DNA from: Cyclospora cayetanensis
Taxonomy: Eukaryota > Apicomplexa > Conoidasida > Eucoccidiorida > Eimeriidae
Assembly (NCBI RefSeq): GCF_002999335.1
Contig: NW_020312734.1
Coordinates: forward strand, 62,001 to 126,000
DNA: 64,000 nt
Direction: 5' to 3'
Translations under genes and position numbers: made by a program
In this document: in pieces, positions 51,451 to 61,800 of the stretch
Layout: every line of letters begins with the position of its first letter
How positions within the stretch are numbered: the stretch's first letter is position 1
The notes under the pieces: generated by a model
What the model was told of the DNA's origin: nothing
Databases searched by the model: none
The model's input: only the letters and a program-made list of their open reading frames with translations

Positions 51451-54430
51451 GTGTGGATCATGACGGGGTGTGTTTTGAAATGGGGGCGAAGGCGTAGCGG
51501 ACCAAACTCCACTTGGGCACTTCCTACTACTCTAGTTACATTCAATCAAACCTTTGTGAAGAAGTAACTGATTGGTTTAATTGTCTACATATTATTTGCT
51601 GCAGAGTCCTGGTAGTTCGATAGATGAAGACGTAATGTTGTGTGCATGAGGCGAGGCAGGAAGGGGCTAAGACGAGACGGCAAAAAGATGGGTTAGCTTG
51701 TAGTCTGCAGGCGTACAGACAAGCAGTAGAATGGTTGGGGGCCCAAGGGGTTGCCAGTTTACTGGACCACCAGTTTCGCTGCCTGGCACAAAGCAGGTGA
51801 ATGAGCAAACCCCCCGTCCTTGCAAAAAGCAAGAGGGCAGCTGATGTCTTCTATACTATAGAATAGGAGTCAAGGTAGACGCTTGCAAAGCCATGACCTT
51901 TGAGCTTGAATGAGCCAGTGTGATCGAGTTTACCAAGATGAGCCGAAGCTGTGCGGTGGTATCAAAAAGTATTCTTGCCCTATCAGGTGCTTCGCGCTAC
52001 ACCAAAGCAAACACGCTATCAGTCGCAGTTTGGGGTTTGAGCCTCACCACACAGTCCACGCTGCCACGGGGCTTCGAAGATGAAATTGCAGTACGGTAGA
52101 GGTAGCAAATGGGAATAGAACTACAATTTGTCCCAGATCAAGATAACGAATAATGACAACTAACTTAGGTATAACGAGACTTTTGGAGGCTAGGATACTT
52201 TTTAGCTAATGAAATCGCTTCGGGGTGGGCTGCTGGTAGCGGCCATGGTGTACAGTTTTATGAAGTATTCGGGCAGCAGCAAACCTTCAGTGCACGGCCT
52301 CTCTCATCGCTACCTAAGGTGAATGATCTGAAATTATCCGACTTTTTGTGGGGGTTCACTGGTCTGCTGAGCGGACTTCCTGCTATGTTTCGTGCTGCTG
52401 TTGCTAATTACTGCTCCCCACCCTTGATTCAGTGTCCAGGAGTCTCTAGTTTTTTAATCTTATTGAATCGACAAAGGACAAGCTTCTGTGGCTGTGGACC
52501 GGTGTGAGCACGCTTTTCGCAAACAGCTCGTTGCAAAGACATGTAGATGAACAGTGCTTGCCCAGGAGTGGGACTCTCAAATAAACAAGAGAACATGGTA
52601 GTCCAAATGAACTTACAAATCAGCACGCGTCCTTCCCCAGTCATTCACTCTCTAGTTTATGGCTTTGCGGTCGCAAATGCGTGGAAGAGCAAAGATGAAG
52701 TCATCTACTTATTCCCCGACGTAGCCACAAATTTAAGCGGATAAAGGTACCGAGTTCAATAGAAGTAGGGCAATAGACTAAATTGGTAACGAATTGTTCC
52801 TGGCCTGCTCTGCTACCCCTGAGACAGCAACTATCGCACTCGTCACTATTTTCTGTCTGCCCAGCACTATGCAGAAGGTCTGAATCTTGCAAGCGCGGAT
52901 GTGCCATGAAATTCGGATGAAAGCAAATGTGAGCCTTGTGTTGCCGACCCTCGGTGGAAAAGTGCTTTTCTACAATCGACATATAAGCCTACATTTCCCC
53001 GTTTCCTCCTAGCTGGAGCCGCTGTTGAGGAATATCTTGGTAATGCGCAGCGGAGAAGGGCAGTCCAGTCTTATGCACGCCACAACTGTATCCACCTATG
53101 CACAAGCGCTATTGGGTACAAACCATCCTTGGCCAAAGGTGTTGAATCATTGACAATGCACCAGGTAGTGTTATAGCGGACTACATATTTGACTTTTTCC
53201 CGACAAAAACAACCTTTCCCCCCTCCGCCCTAGTGACAGTTTTCCGAGTAGTCAAGCAACCGCTCGGGGTTGCCTGGAGGTGCGGAAACTAGTTTGGCTC
53301 CCACTGCATTTTTGCTCGCCTGTAAGCCTCCCACAACGCAGCATGGCTACTGAGAGCAGCCCTTTAGATACCGTCTGAACTTATTCCTGCAGATGTGCTA
53401 CCTATTTGCTGCCAGGCACAGGAGGGTGGCATCACTGACCTGACCCATATGCTGATAAGTTCCCTTCCAGCGGCCAGACACACAAAAAGTGACCAGCAAA
53501 CATCATACAACCACCTTATAGGATTCAGGGCACAGAGTGGAGTGCGGAGAAGCAGTCGTAGTAGCGAGTAGCGCTTCGCAGTTAGTACACGCTGCAACAA
53601 TCCACTGCTTAAGGCCAGGGATAAAGGGCTGCAGATCTGTTTCGCTGGAGTGCCTCTTCTCAGCTCGGTTAAATCACAGAGTATCCATAATAAACAAAGC
53701 AGTATCGAGTTAAGTCCCCTGGTGAGGCGCGAGTAGGCACACCTAAGACTGTAGGCAGATTCAAGGCTCACGGCTGGGTTGCTCATTGTTGTTGAAGTTG
53801 CAGGTGACCTGGCCCCTGCATTGGGTTGCGGCTTCCCTAGCAGCTTCTGTGGCTTAGACCGAGGCACAAACAGCAATAGCCACGGATTGGCAATTACACA
53901 AGAACTGTTCGTACTACAGGGACAAAGAATCCGTGCAGCACACGGCTCAAAATGCCGACAGGCCCCAAAGCCTGTTTCCGCCTTGGCGGATAGATCCAAC
54001 GAAATAAATGACACTTGATCGCAGCCAATACGCACATGGGCTGCATAAACTGAGGCAGCCTCTGACGGCTTGCACAACACCATTATGCGACTGAGGGCAC
54101 CGGAGACCCTTCCCAGCTGCAGCACGGCACCGCTGGGAGGAAGGAGAAAACGAAGATACTGCGTCATGAAGACACAAAAACCGGAATGCATGGAGAAATT
54201 TCGGTCAGAACATATGTCACTCAATGACAAGAGTAAGCAATTCAAAAGCTACGAAACTTGCTTGGATTTAGCAATCCACGAAAACATCTATCGGTCTCCC
54301 TTAAGGAAGCCGGACACTGAGCGTTGCCACAAGCTGGAGTCCCCTATGAATGAATTGAAGCGAAAGGTGTCGCAATAGCGGTGGGAGCTTTACCCTCGCG
54401 CGTTGCGATTCTATATCCTCGATAACAGGG
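51451..54430. other. Region without a confident gene
   Basis: Between copy C and the long PHD gene. The only sizeable frame is a 293-codon minus-strand ORF (53364-54245, beginning MNCLLLSLSDICSD) rich in Leu, Cys and Ser, with no motif I recognise. It lies just downstream of the stop of the 54.4-58.7 kb gene and could be chance, 3' UTR or an unknown gene. A shorter plus-strand frame at 52319-52507 is equally uninformative. Confidence 0.4.
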
Positions 54431-57400
54431 CTAGATTTGCGGCTGCGTTCCACTGAGGGATCCGTCTTGTTGTTGCTGCTGGAGTAACTGCCTGTGGAGT
54501 TGCTGCAATCGAACCATGCGCTCCCGCACGCGCTGTTCCTCGGCTACGTCGTGCTGTGCCTTCTGTAGCAGTTCAAGCAGCTGCTCTCTTTGGTGAGACT
54601 CTTGATGTGGGGTGCTGCACATGGACTGGCGCTGCAATAGAGTTGATTCCGATTGCTGCTGCAGAGCGCGAAGGCGATCCTGCAGCCGCTGCTGCTGCTG
54701 AAGCTCTTGTAGCTGCCGCTCAAGTTCTTGCTCTATTCTCGTATTGGTTGCGCGTTGAGGCGCTAGGGCAGCATGCGCCTGGACCGCTTGCGAAAATGCC
54801 AACTGCTGAGCCAAGCGGTAGCTGGCCCCTGCAGCGCTGGCAGTCGGAGACGGGGCACGCTGACCGAACTGAGCCGCCTGCAGGACTAGATCTGATCGAT
54901 TTTGTTGCTGCTGTAGCAGCTGTTGTAGTTGCTGCAGCTGCAGCAGCTGCAGTTGCAGTTGCAGCTGATGCGCTGAGGCACTAGACGCTCTGCCAGCTTG
55001 CGCGTAGCGCTGTTCTTGTTGCTCCTGCCGTTCTTTTGCTGCTTGGACCAGCTGCCACAGAGAGCAAAGGGCCCCGCTGGAAATCGCCGGTTGCTGCCGC
55101 GGCTGTACTGGAGACGCGGATCCGTATACCTGCTGCTGAGCCAGCGCGGCCAACTCACTCTGAACAGAAGAGCGTGGAAACTGCCTCACGTTCTCCGTGA
55201 GTGTTGCCGCACGGGATCCAAGACCTTCCCTCTGGAGAAGTGCGTCTGCAGCACTCCGCGGCGGATCGACCACACGCTGCTGTTGCTGCTGGTGTGCCAA
55301 AATGAGATGTCTGTATTGCTGCTGTAATTGAAACCGTGATGCATGCAATGCAGCCTGCTGGCGAGAGACAACAGCATCTAATTCTCCTACATCCCTCGCG
55401 CACCTACGGGGGTAAGAAGTCCTACGCTTCCTAGAGGGCCTTAGCAGGCGGCTCATCCACGCCGGCTCCCCGACAGCTAGAGCCTCAACAATGGCATCTT
55501 GAGATCGGACATGCGGCGCTAAACAACGCATGGGGCCCCTCGAACGGCGGGAAGCCGATGATCGTGGACTGCATCCGCGATCTATCAACAAGTCCCTGAG
55601 TGCTGCGGTGGCATCCTTGCGAGCCGCCTGTATACAGAGGCAGTCGCTGCTCTTCAACGATCCTGCTGCTCGTCCGCAGCTGCAAAAATATGACGCGTTG
55701 CTGGTGCTTGCATCTTGAGGCGTTCCCTTCGCTGAGTGCTGGTCTTTCCGGAGGCAGCAGCACCCCAAGGTTGTATGACGCAAGTGCTGCAGCGCCGACA
55801 CGCTGAGGGGGAGTCCTGCCACGTCGACTTCCTGGACACGTGAGAGCAAACTCAGACCTTTTGCGAACCAAGGTGTTTGCGCAGCAGCAGCGAATGGGTC
55901 CAGGTATGGCTCTCTCTCATCCTCAGACGAAGCCTCATATGGGGACTCATTTGCAGCTTCCTTCGCGCCATTCTCACACCTCTCACCTGCTGCACCATCC
56001 ACTTCTATTCGGCAATGCCCTCCCGATCCCGCAGCAGGTGATCCTGCACCTCGACGCTCCTGCTGCTCAGTTCTCACCAAAGAGCTGGAGCAGTGAGAGC
56101 GACGGCCCAGGCTTTCTCCCTCCGATTCTGTGCAGCCACGGCGTCTGCGCCCCCCCTCACCTGTGCGGCCAGAACCGCCTCCGTCCGATGAAGAAGCTCT
56201 TTCGTCAGAGGAAGGACCAGCCAAAGTTGCAGCCTTTGCATACTGCGGTGTCTGCTCCCGCTTGAGAAGCCCATGACCTTTCCTGTCAAGACACTCAAGC
56301 ACTGTGGCCGATTGCGGGTTAGGGGGCTCACTGCGGGGACGCGCAGCCCGCCACTTCCTGCGCCTTGCAGCAATCCAAAGCCGCTTTCTTTTGGACTGGA
56401 GAAAATCCAGCCGCTTGCAGAGCTGACGGGTGCGAGCCAAGAGGCCTCGAGTTTTATCCACAAACAACCGCTTCAGAGCGGCCATCTGCAGCTCCTCGCA
56501 AGACGCCAACTGCAGCTGAGACTGCCGCGCAGTCCTCTCCTCAGTGCCCTTCTGGGCGAGGTTATCTACAGAGTCAAAAATATGATGTAGCAACTTTTCT
56601 CCCGGGGCAGTGGCACAAACTCGACCTCCATCGTGACGGCTGCCTGCCCCTTTGTCCTGCTGTTGCTTCCCTTCCACGCCATTGCAAAGTTGTTGCTCCT
56701 GTGTTTCCTTCCCAAGCTCCTGTTGCTGCTGCGGCTGCTCGCAGTGCTCCTCACCGTCATCGCATTCAAGCCGCGGCTGATCTCCTGCGGGGTCCTTAAG
56801 CGGGGGCTGCTGGACTGCGCTTGGCTTCATTTTGCTTCTGCGCTCTTTGAAGGCCTTAGCCTTGCAAAGAGGGCAGCTCCAGTGTGCGTTTGGCTGAAGT
56901 TCTGCGGGCGTTGGAGGAGGGAAAGCGCAGCCTATATGAAATACATGATGACACGGCCTTGGACCTCGTGCAGCTGAGCCGTGCATGCTCTGCAGTCGCC
57001 CTTCGTCATCAGAGACAGCGCCAGATGATGATTCTGCGGGGGGCAAGCCATCGCACAGTAGCAGATCCCCCTCCCCTCGACAGAGCCAGCAGAGCTGCTC
57101 ATGATGTAGAGGTTCAGCGTTCTTCTCTGTGTCTTGCCCTTGAGTGTTCGCCGCCCCCTGCGTCACCGCACCGCTGCCCATGGCCGAGATAAACTGGCTG
57201 CTTGCTAGGGACTGCAACACTAGGTTTTCTACGGAGGCAGCCTGCTGCTGAATCAGTTTTGTTTTCGCAACTCGAGGGGCAGCAGCGCACAGCCGCTCCA
57301 GAGTTTCCATCAGAAGCACTCCCACGGATACCGCAGCCATGCGGGGAGGCCTGGCGTTGCGCGCGTGTGCAGGAAGGGCAGGGAGCATCAGTTCCTTGAC

Positions 57401-58735
57401 GAACCCTTCTAGATACATTGCCTCTCCTTTTGCCGAAGGGTCCTCTGTTGCGGCAACCGTCTGGGTGTCTTCAGGAGCTTCGCCGCTCTGGGGGAAGTTG
57501 TGCGCCAATTTTCTAATGGGAAGTAGAACAGAATCTCTTATGAGGCTGTTGTGCTTTGCCAGAAGCAACAAAAAGCCCTCCATGTCCAACACCTTGCCCG
57601 CATTCCCCCTCTTCAAGCGCCTAGCAAGACCTTGCGACAACACCAGGGCCGCCTCGTTTAACGGCGGCTCTAGAATGAGGGTTTTGTTGTTGCTGGTGCA
57701 GATCAAAATAGCGTCAAGAAGATCAGCGAGGAGGGGTAGCTGCAGCTGCTGAAGCTGCTGCTGCTGCTGGGCTTGCTGCTCCTCCTCACGTTCATGTACA
57801 GTGCTATCCTGTTGCTCCTGTGGGGGCGAGGCTGGACACCCTTGCTGCTGATCCTCTGAAGTACTGCCAGTGACAGGTTCTTTAGTCAAAGGAAACTCCG
57901 ACAGAAACGTCCTGTAAAAGAGTCGCTGGGCAGCCGTGGGCAGGCGCCGTAAGAAATCCACAGCCCTATCGGAGAGCCGTTGCAACGGTGGCAGCGGAGG
58001 GACGGTGTCTGCAGCAACTGTTGCCTGGGCTTCACCCTCGCAGGCTGATCCTGCCTTAAAAAGCCCCTGAGAAAGCAAGTCTTCAGAGTCAAAGACGCCA
58101 TCTTCGAGGAACGGCTCCAAGAGGGGAGAGCCACGGGGGGAACTGTCGTGCTGCTGCAAGGCCAGGGCCTGAAGGAGCCGCCTGCTGCCCGTCCGGATAA
58201 AAGACAGGCACCGCATAAGAAAGCACTCTTCTGCTGCGGCAACCTGAGGGGCCCTGCGCTCAGTCTCGCACGTTTGGACACCCCGCCAAGAGCCGCTGAC
58301 TTCTGCCCAGTCCACCCCTTCTGCATCTGTAAGGCCTAAGTCAGACTGATCCGTTAGGTAGTGCCCCCGGAGCACACGGGGAAGGGGCGGCATTGGAAAA
58401 CCTGAGAAGGGGCATTGAGGCAAGAAAGCCCTCCCCTGCCGAGCTTCCAGTCCATCCTTCGAGACTCCCCCAGAGGCCTCTTCTGGCCTTTTGGGTGAAG
58501 ATTCTCTCGAACAAGCCGCCGGGTGCACACATGCCTCTTGCCGTTCCCCATCGGCCTCTGGTATGGTAGCTGACGTCCTGCAACCATTTCTTGGCCCTGT
58601 CGATGTAGGCGGCAGACAAAAATAATCCAGCGAAAAGTTCCTGCCATCTTCGCGGGGAGGCAGCGGCAGTTGCAAACACTCGTGAGCAACAGCTTCGCCC
58701 GCGCGCAACCCTGAGCGTCCACAGCAACATCCCAA
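54431..58735 (-). CDS. Large PHD-type zinc finger, Gln-rich nuclear protein
   Basis: One uninterrupted 1434-codon frame, far too long for chance. Residue positions count from the upstream edge of the open frame. About 255-285: VDFLRRLPTAAQRLFYRTFL. About 335-415: a helical block (LLADLLDAILICTSNN, GKVLDMEGFLLLLAKHNSLI). About 549-624: a PHD-like finger, LCWLCRGEGDLLLCDG, a Ser-rich spacer, then PCHHVFHIGCAFPP and HWSCPLCKAKAF, giving a C-x2-C ... C ... C-H-x3-H-x2-C ... C-x2-C order with an insertion. About 800-960: basic and Ser/Gly/Glu rich. About 1130-1434: Gln-rich coiled coil with several Q5 runs and a QLQLQLLQLQQLQQLL stretch. A chromatin reader or transcription cofactor is the reasonable inference; no named ortholog is claimed. 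The stop (54431) is clear. The start is not: no ATG occurs in the first 114 codons (first Met at PMPPLPRV), so a 5' exon may be missing. Confidence 0.85.
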   Translation of the reverse strand: MGCCCGRSGLRAGEAVAHECLQLPLPPREDGRNFSLDYFCLPPTSTGPRNGCRTSATIPEADGERQEACVHPAACSRESSPKRPEEASGGVSKDGLEARQGRAFLPQCPFSGFPMPPLPRVLRGHYLTDQSDLGLTDAEGVDWAEVSGSWRGVQTCETERRAPQVAAAEECFLMRCLSFIRTGSRRLLQALALQQHDSSPRGSPLLEPFLEDGVFDSEDLLSQGLFKAGSACEGEAQATVAADTVPPLPPLQRLSDRAVDFLRRLPTAAQRLFYRTFLSEFPLTKEPVTGSTSEDQQQGCPASPPQEQQDSTVHEREEEQQAQQQQQLQQLQLPLLADLLDAILICTSNNKTLILEPPLNEAALVLSQGLARRLKRGNAGKVLDMEGFLLLLAKHNSLIRDSVLLPIRKLAHNFPQSGEAPEDTQTVAATEDPSAKGEAMYLEGFVKELMLPALPAHARNARPPRMAAVSVGVLLMETLERLCAAAPRVAKTKLIQQQAASVENLVLQSLASSQFISAMGSGAVTQGAANTQGQDTEKNAEPLHHEQLCWLCRGEGDLLLCDGLPPAESSSGAVSDDEGRLQSMHGSAARGPRPCHHVFHIGCAFPPPTPAELQPNAHWSCPLCKAKAFKERRSKMKPSAVQQPPLKDPAGDQPRLECDDGEEHCEQPQQQQELGKETQEQQLCNGVEGKQQQDKGAGSRHDGGRVCATAPGEKLLHHIFDSVDNLAQKGTEERTARQSQLQLASCEELQMAALKRLFVDKTRGLLARTRQLCKRLDFLQSKRKRLWIAARRRKWRAARPRSEPPNPQSATVLECLDRKGHGLLKREQTPQYAKAATLAGPSSDERASSSDGGGSGRTGEGGRRRRGCTESEGESLGRRSHCSSSLVRTEQQERRGAGSPAAGSGGHCRIEVDGAAGERCENGAKEAANESPYEASSEDEREPYLDPFAAAAQTPWFAKGLSLLSRVQEVDVAGLPLSVSALQHLRHTTLGCCCLRKDQHSAKGTPQDASTSNASYFCSCGRAAGSLKSSDCLCIQAARKDATAALRDLLIDRGCSPRSSASRRSRGPMRCLAPHVRSQDAIVEALAVGEPAWMSRLLRPSRKRRTSYPRRCARDVGELDAVVSRQQAALHASRFQLQQQYRHLILAHQQQQQRVVDPPRSAADALLQREGLGSRAATLTENVRQFPRSSVQSELAALAQQQVYGSASPVQPRQQPAISSGALCSLWQLVQAAKERQEQQEQRYAQAGRASSASAHQLQLQLQLLQLQQLQQLLQQQQNRSDLVLQAAQFGQRAPSPTASAAGASYRLAQQLAFSQAVQAHAALAPQRATNTRIEQELERQLQELQQQQRLQDRLRALQQQSESTLLQRQSMCSTPHQESHQREQLLELLQKAQHDVAEEQRVRERMVRLQQLHRQLLQQQQQDGSLSGTQPQI
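54640..54980 (-). repeat. CAG/CTG-rich coding repeat (polyglutamine region)
   Basis: Dense CTG and TTG triplets on the plus strand, encoding the Gln-rich coiled coil of the large PHD protein. It is short and interrupted compared with the long pure CAG tracts known from Eimeria genomes. Confidence 0.75.
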
Positions 58736-58855
58736 GCAGGAAAGTAGGGTAATCTAGCAAAAAACAACTCAAACCTCAAAGTGATACACATTTCCCTTGC
58801 CAGAAGCGCACCCGCTACTCTGGCCAGAGGAACAACACGCGAAACCCACTGATAT

Positions 58856-61800
58856 CTAAACGAAGATCCGTGAGTTGCACACTGCTTCAACTAGCCAAAC
58901 CGCAACAAACTTCGAGAGAGCAGGCTCCCTTTTCGCTCCCTCTCCCCCGCCTCCCGCTTGTTTTTCAAGAATCTGCTGCTCTACCCCACTATCCACGGCG
59001 CAATGGACACCAACCCGGAAGGCCTCCACGCTGAAAACCAGCTACAATGAAGACACACCCCGGCCCTATTGTCAACGAGGATCCTAGTCCACGGAACAAA
59101 GGTATACTGTGAACACACCTGTGTCAAACGCGCCATCAACGCACTGGAAGTAGGCCTTGCTAAGATGCTCCCCGCAAAAGATGACACGCGGATCATCTAT
59201 CGGGTGGGGGGCCCTCATGATGTCCAGATCGTTGTCATAGGCGTTCACCCCCTGAGGACGCAACGGCAGAAAAAAACAACCAGCGCGTTCCTCTGCCTTC
59301 AAGTAAAAGAGTGTTTCTTCACTCCATCGATCGACCCCTCTCTGCTTCCGGCTACCGCGTTCACACGGCGAAAAACGAGCACCCAACTCCTCCTCCCCTC
59401 CTCTTCGGTGAAGCAGAGAGACACCGCGGAGAGAGCGCAGGACCTTGGCGTGACGGGGGGAAGGAAGTCCCTCCTACCAGATCCTTGCACCCCCGACACA
59501 TGAAAAGCAACAAAATAATGAGGCACGCGCATACCGGCGTCGAGTAAGATCCCCGAGAGAAGCAGTCTTCATCCCATCGCGAAACAACGAAATCAACGGG
59601 TCGAGGGAAGGCTGAGTCCGGAATGTCGAACATCTGCTGCAGCAGAGCCAGGACTTCTGCCACCACCTGCGAAGCGCGGTAAAAATTGAAAAAAGCCGAA
59701 TTCTTCGTGCGAGCCTCACCTTATTTGCGCTTTCCGAGCAAGGCCGCAGACATCTGTCCAGAATCAAGCGGAACGCTTCTCCTCGCTTGACCCCACAGCC
59801 CCTGCATGAAGCTTGCCGTTCCCTTCCCTCGAACAGGGTAGGAGCAGAAACAGCGAACGCGAAGCAAACAGCAGCAGCAGCAGCGGCGGCAGCGTCTTCC
59901 GAAGGCATAACAGCGACGCCCTACCTCTTGGTCCGTCTGCAAGCCCCCATAGCCGCTCGAGAACGGCGGAAAACAGTGCGCCAACAGACATCCCGGTTTT
60001 CCATAAGCATGAAGATTCAAGAACTGAAACTTCTGGTCGAGGCAGTTCAACTGAAGCCCGCGCTCCTCCCAGAAAACGTCGTCTGGATGCCACCGAATAA
60101 TCACCTGTGCAATACAGCAAAGCATCGCAGATATATCGACAACTCGGAGGCCCGACACTCTGAGGTGCCAGCTCCTCTGCACACACGGCCTTTTCTGATA
60201 TACATATAGATATATATTCATATATATAGATATTCATATATACAGATATCTCTCTATGTAGATCGCCCCTACATAGCAGACTTGCGCACGAAACAGCGCT
60301 GTACTACACGACAAAGTCAAGCCGCAACCCCGGCAAACCCTCCGTCCTCACAAGTTCCCTGGTGCTTCTAAAACATCATGGAGGCCCATGATTCTGAGAA
60401 GATTCCTCTCCCAAGTGAAGAGATAGGAACAGTCCGCGGAAACAGGGAAAGCCCCTACAAGCCGCGCCACTACATGACGCACCTTGTTGTGGCAACCCAT
60501 CCGATATCGCGCGAGGGCACGTCGCCTATCAGGGCCAAGTGGAGGAGAAAAATCAATGAGGCCTAGGGTGGGAGGAAGCTGCGCTTGGGGAATTGAAGCC
60601 TTTGGCGTTGTAGCCGCAGCTGAGGCCTTAAGTCGGGGCAGAGGCGCCTGAGCTAGCTGAGCCAGGGGTACTGCCACCACGCAGTACTTGGCACGGATCC
60701 TGAAGCAGCACAGCGCAGGCTAAGTTACAACAACCCTGCAGAGGAAATGCCGCCGCTCAGGCAACTTAGTCTCTTGCTCTCAGCGAAAGGAGCAGATGCA
60801 CGAGGCCGCAGCACGACGGGGATGGGGGAGAACGAAAGCCCCCTTCTCACAAACAAAGCCCCTTTCAATGAGCAGCCCAACAGGAAGCAAATGACGAAAA
60901 AAAGCCTCCACGGGCAAAAATGGAACGCGAAACACAACACACAGACGTACCAAACGTGGACTGGAGGCTCCTCCTGCGCCTCTGCCTGTGGAAGGCCATG
61001 AGACGCGCTGTGACGAAGACGCCGGTTTGTCTCCACCCGGAGGCGGACGGGATGTGAGTCAGCGAGGGGATTATCTGGATCGTCGTCATCCTCGAAAGCA
61101 GCCGGGAGATCCTCCACGACTTCTGTGTTGGCAGCGCTTGCATCACCTTGGCCTCGGCACCCGAGAGGGTCTGCACAGCCTTCCGGAGAAGCCAACGAAT
61201 TTTGCTCTGCGGGGATAGAATTCTGCGAGAGGCGCCCACTAAGCTGCTGCCTCCCGCCAACGTATATGGACTGAACGGTGGCCTCCGTCACAACGAAGGG
61301 AGACACTTGTAGACACAAGAACAAGGGAAGCCAGCCCCAGCCGTCTACGACAATCTTGTCGGCAGAATTAGCGGCAGTCGCAGAGAAGGGGTACACCTCT
61401 ACCCGCTGCTCCTGCTGGAGGGTTGCTTCTAGTGCGGCTTGCTGCATGCGAAGGCGCTGCATACTCGCTGGCGGGGGCACAGACAGGGGCACTGGGGGTG
61501 GCCCCACTCTGTGCTTCAGCAGCTGCTCGCGGAGGCCTCCTTTCACTCCGGCAATGATATAGGGATAGCTCTTGACCGCTGACAAAGGCAGCTCTCTCAG
61601 ATCCCCCACATAGCCCAGTCTTGACTGCAGCACCACAAGCATCATCCGAGCCTCTGCAGGAGTAAGAAGGGGCATCTTCCGCGGTTTCAATGTGCGACAT
61701 TCCCTGCCGCTTCCGTCTTTGGTGATAGCGCTAACGGGAGAGAACACAGGCCCCTCATCTTCTTCATCTTCAGCCAACAGCTCGCACAGGGATATATGCA

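Noticed and set aside
59764..60237. Alternative frames (plus and minus) over the Ala/Gln-rich stretch near 59.87 kb
   Set aside because: Shadow of the amine oxidase exon 59925-60104 and its flanking intron; a CAG run makes several frames open.
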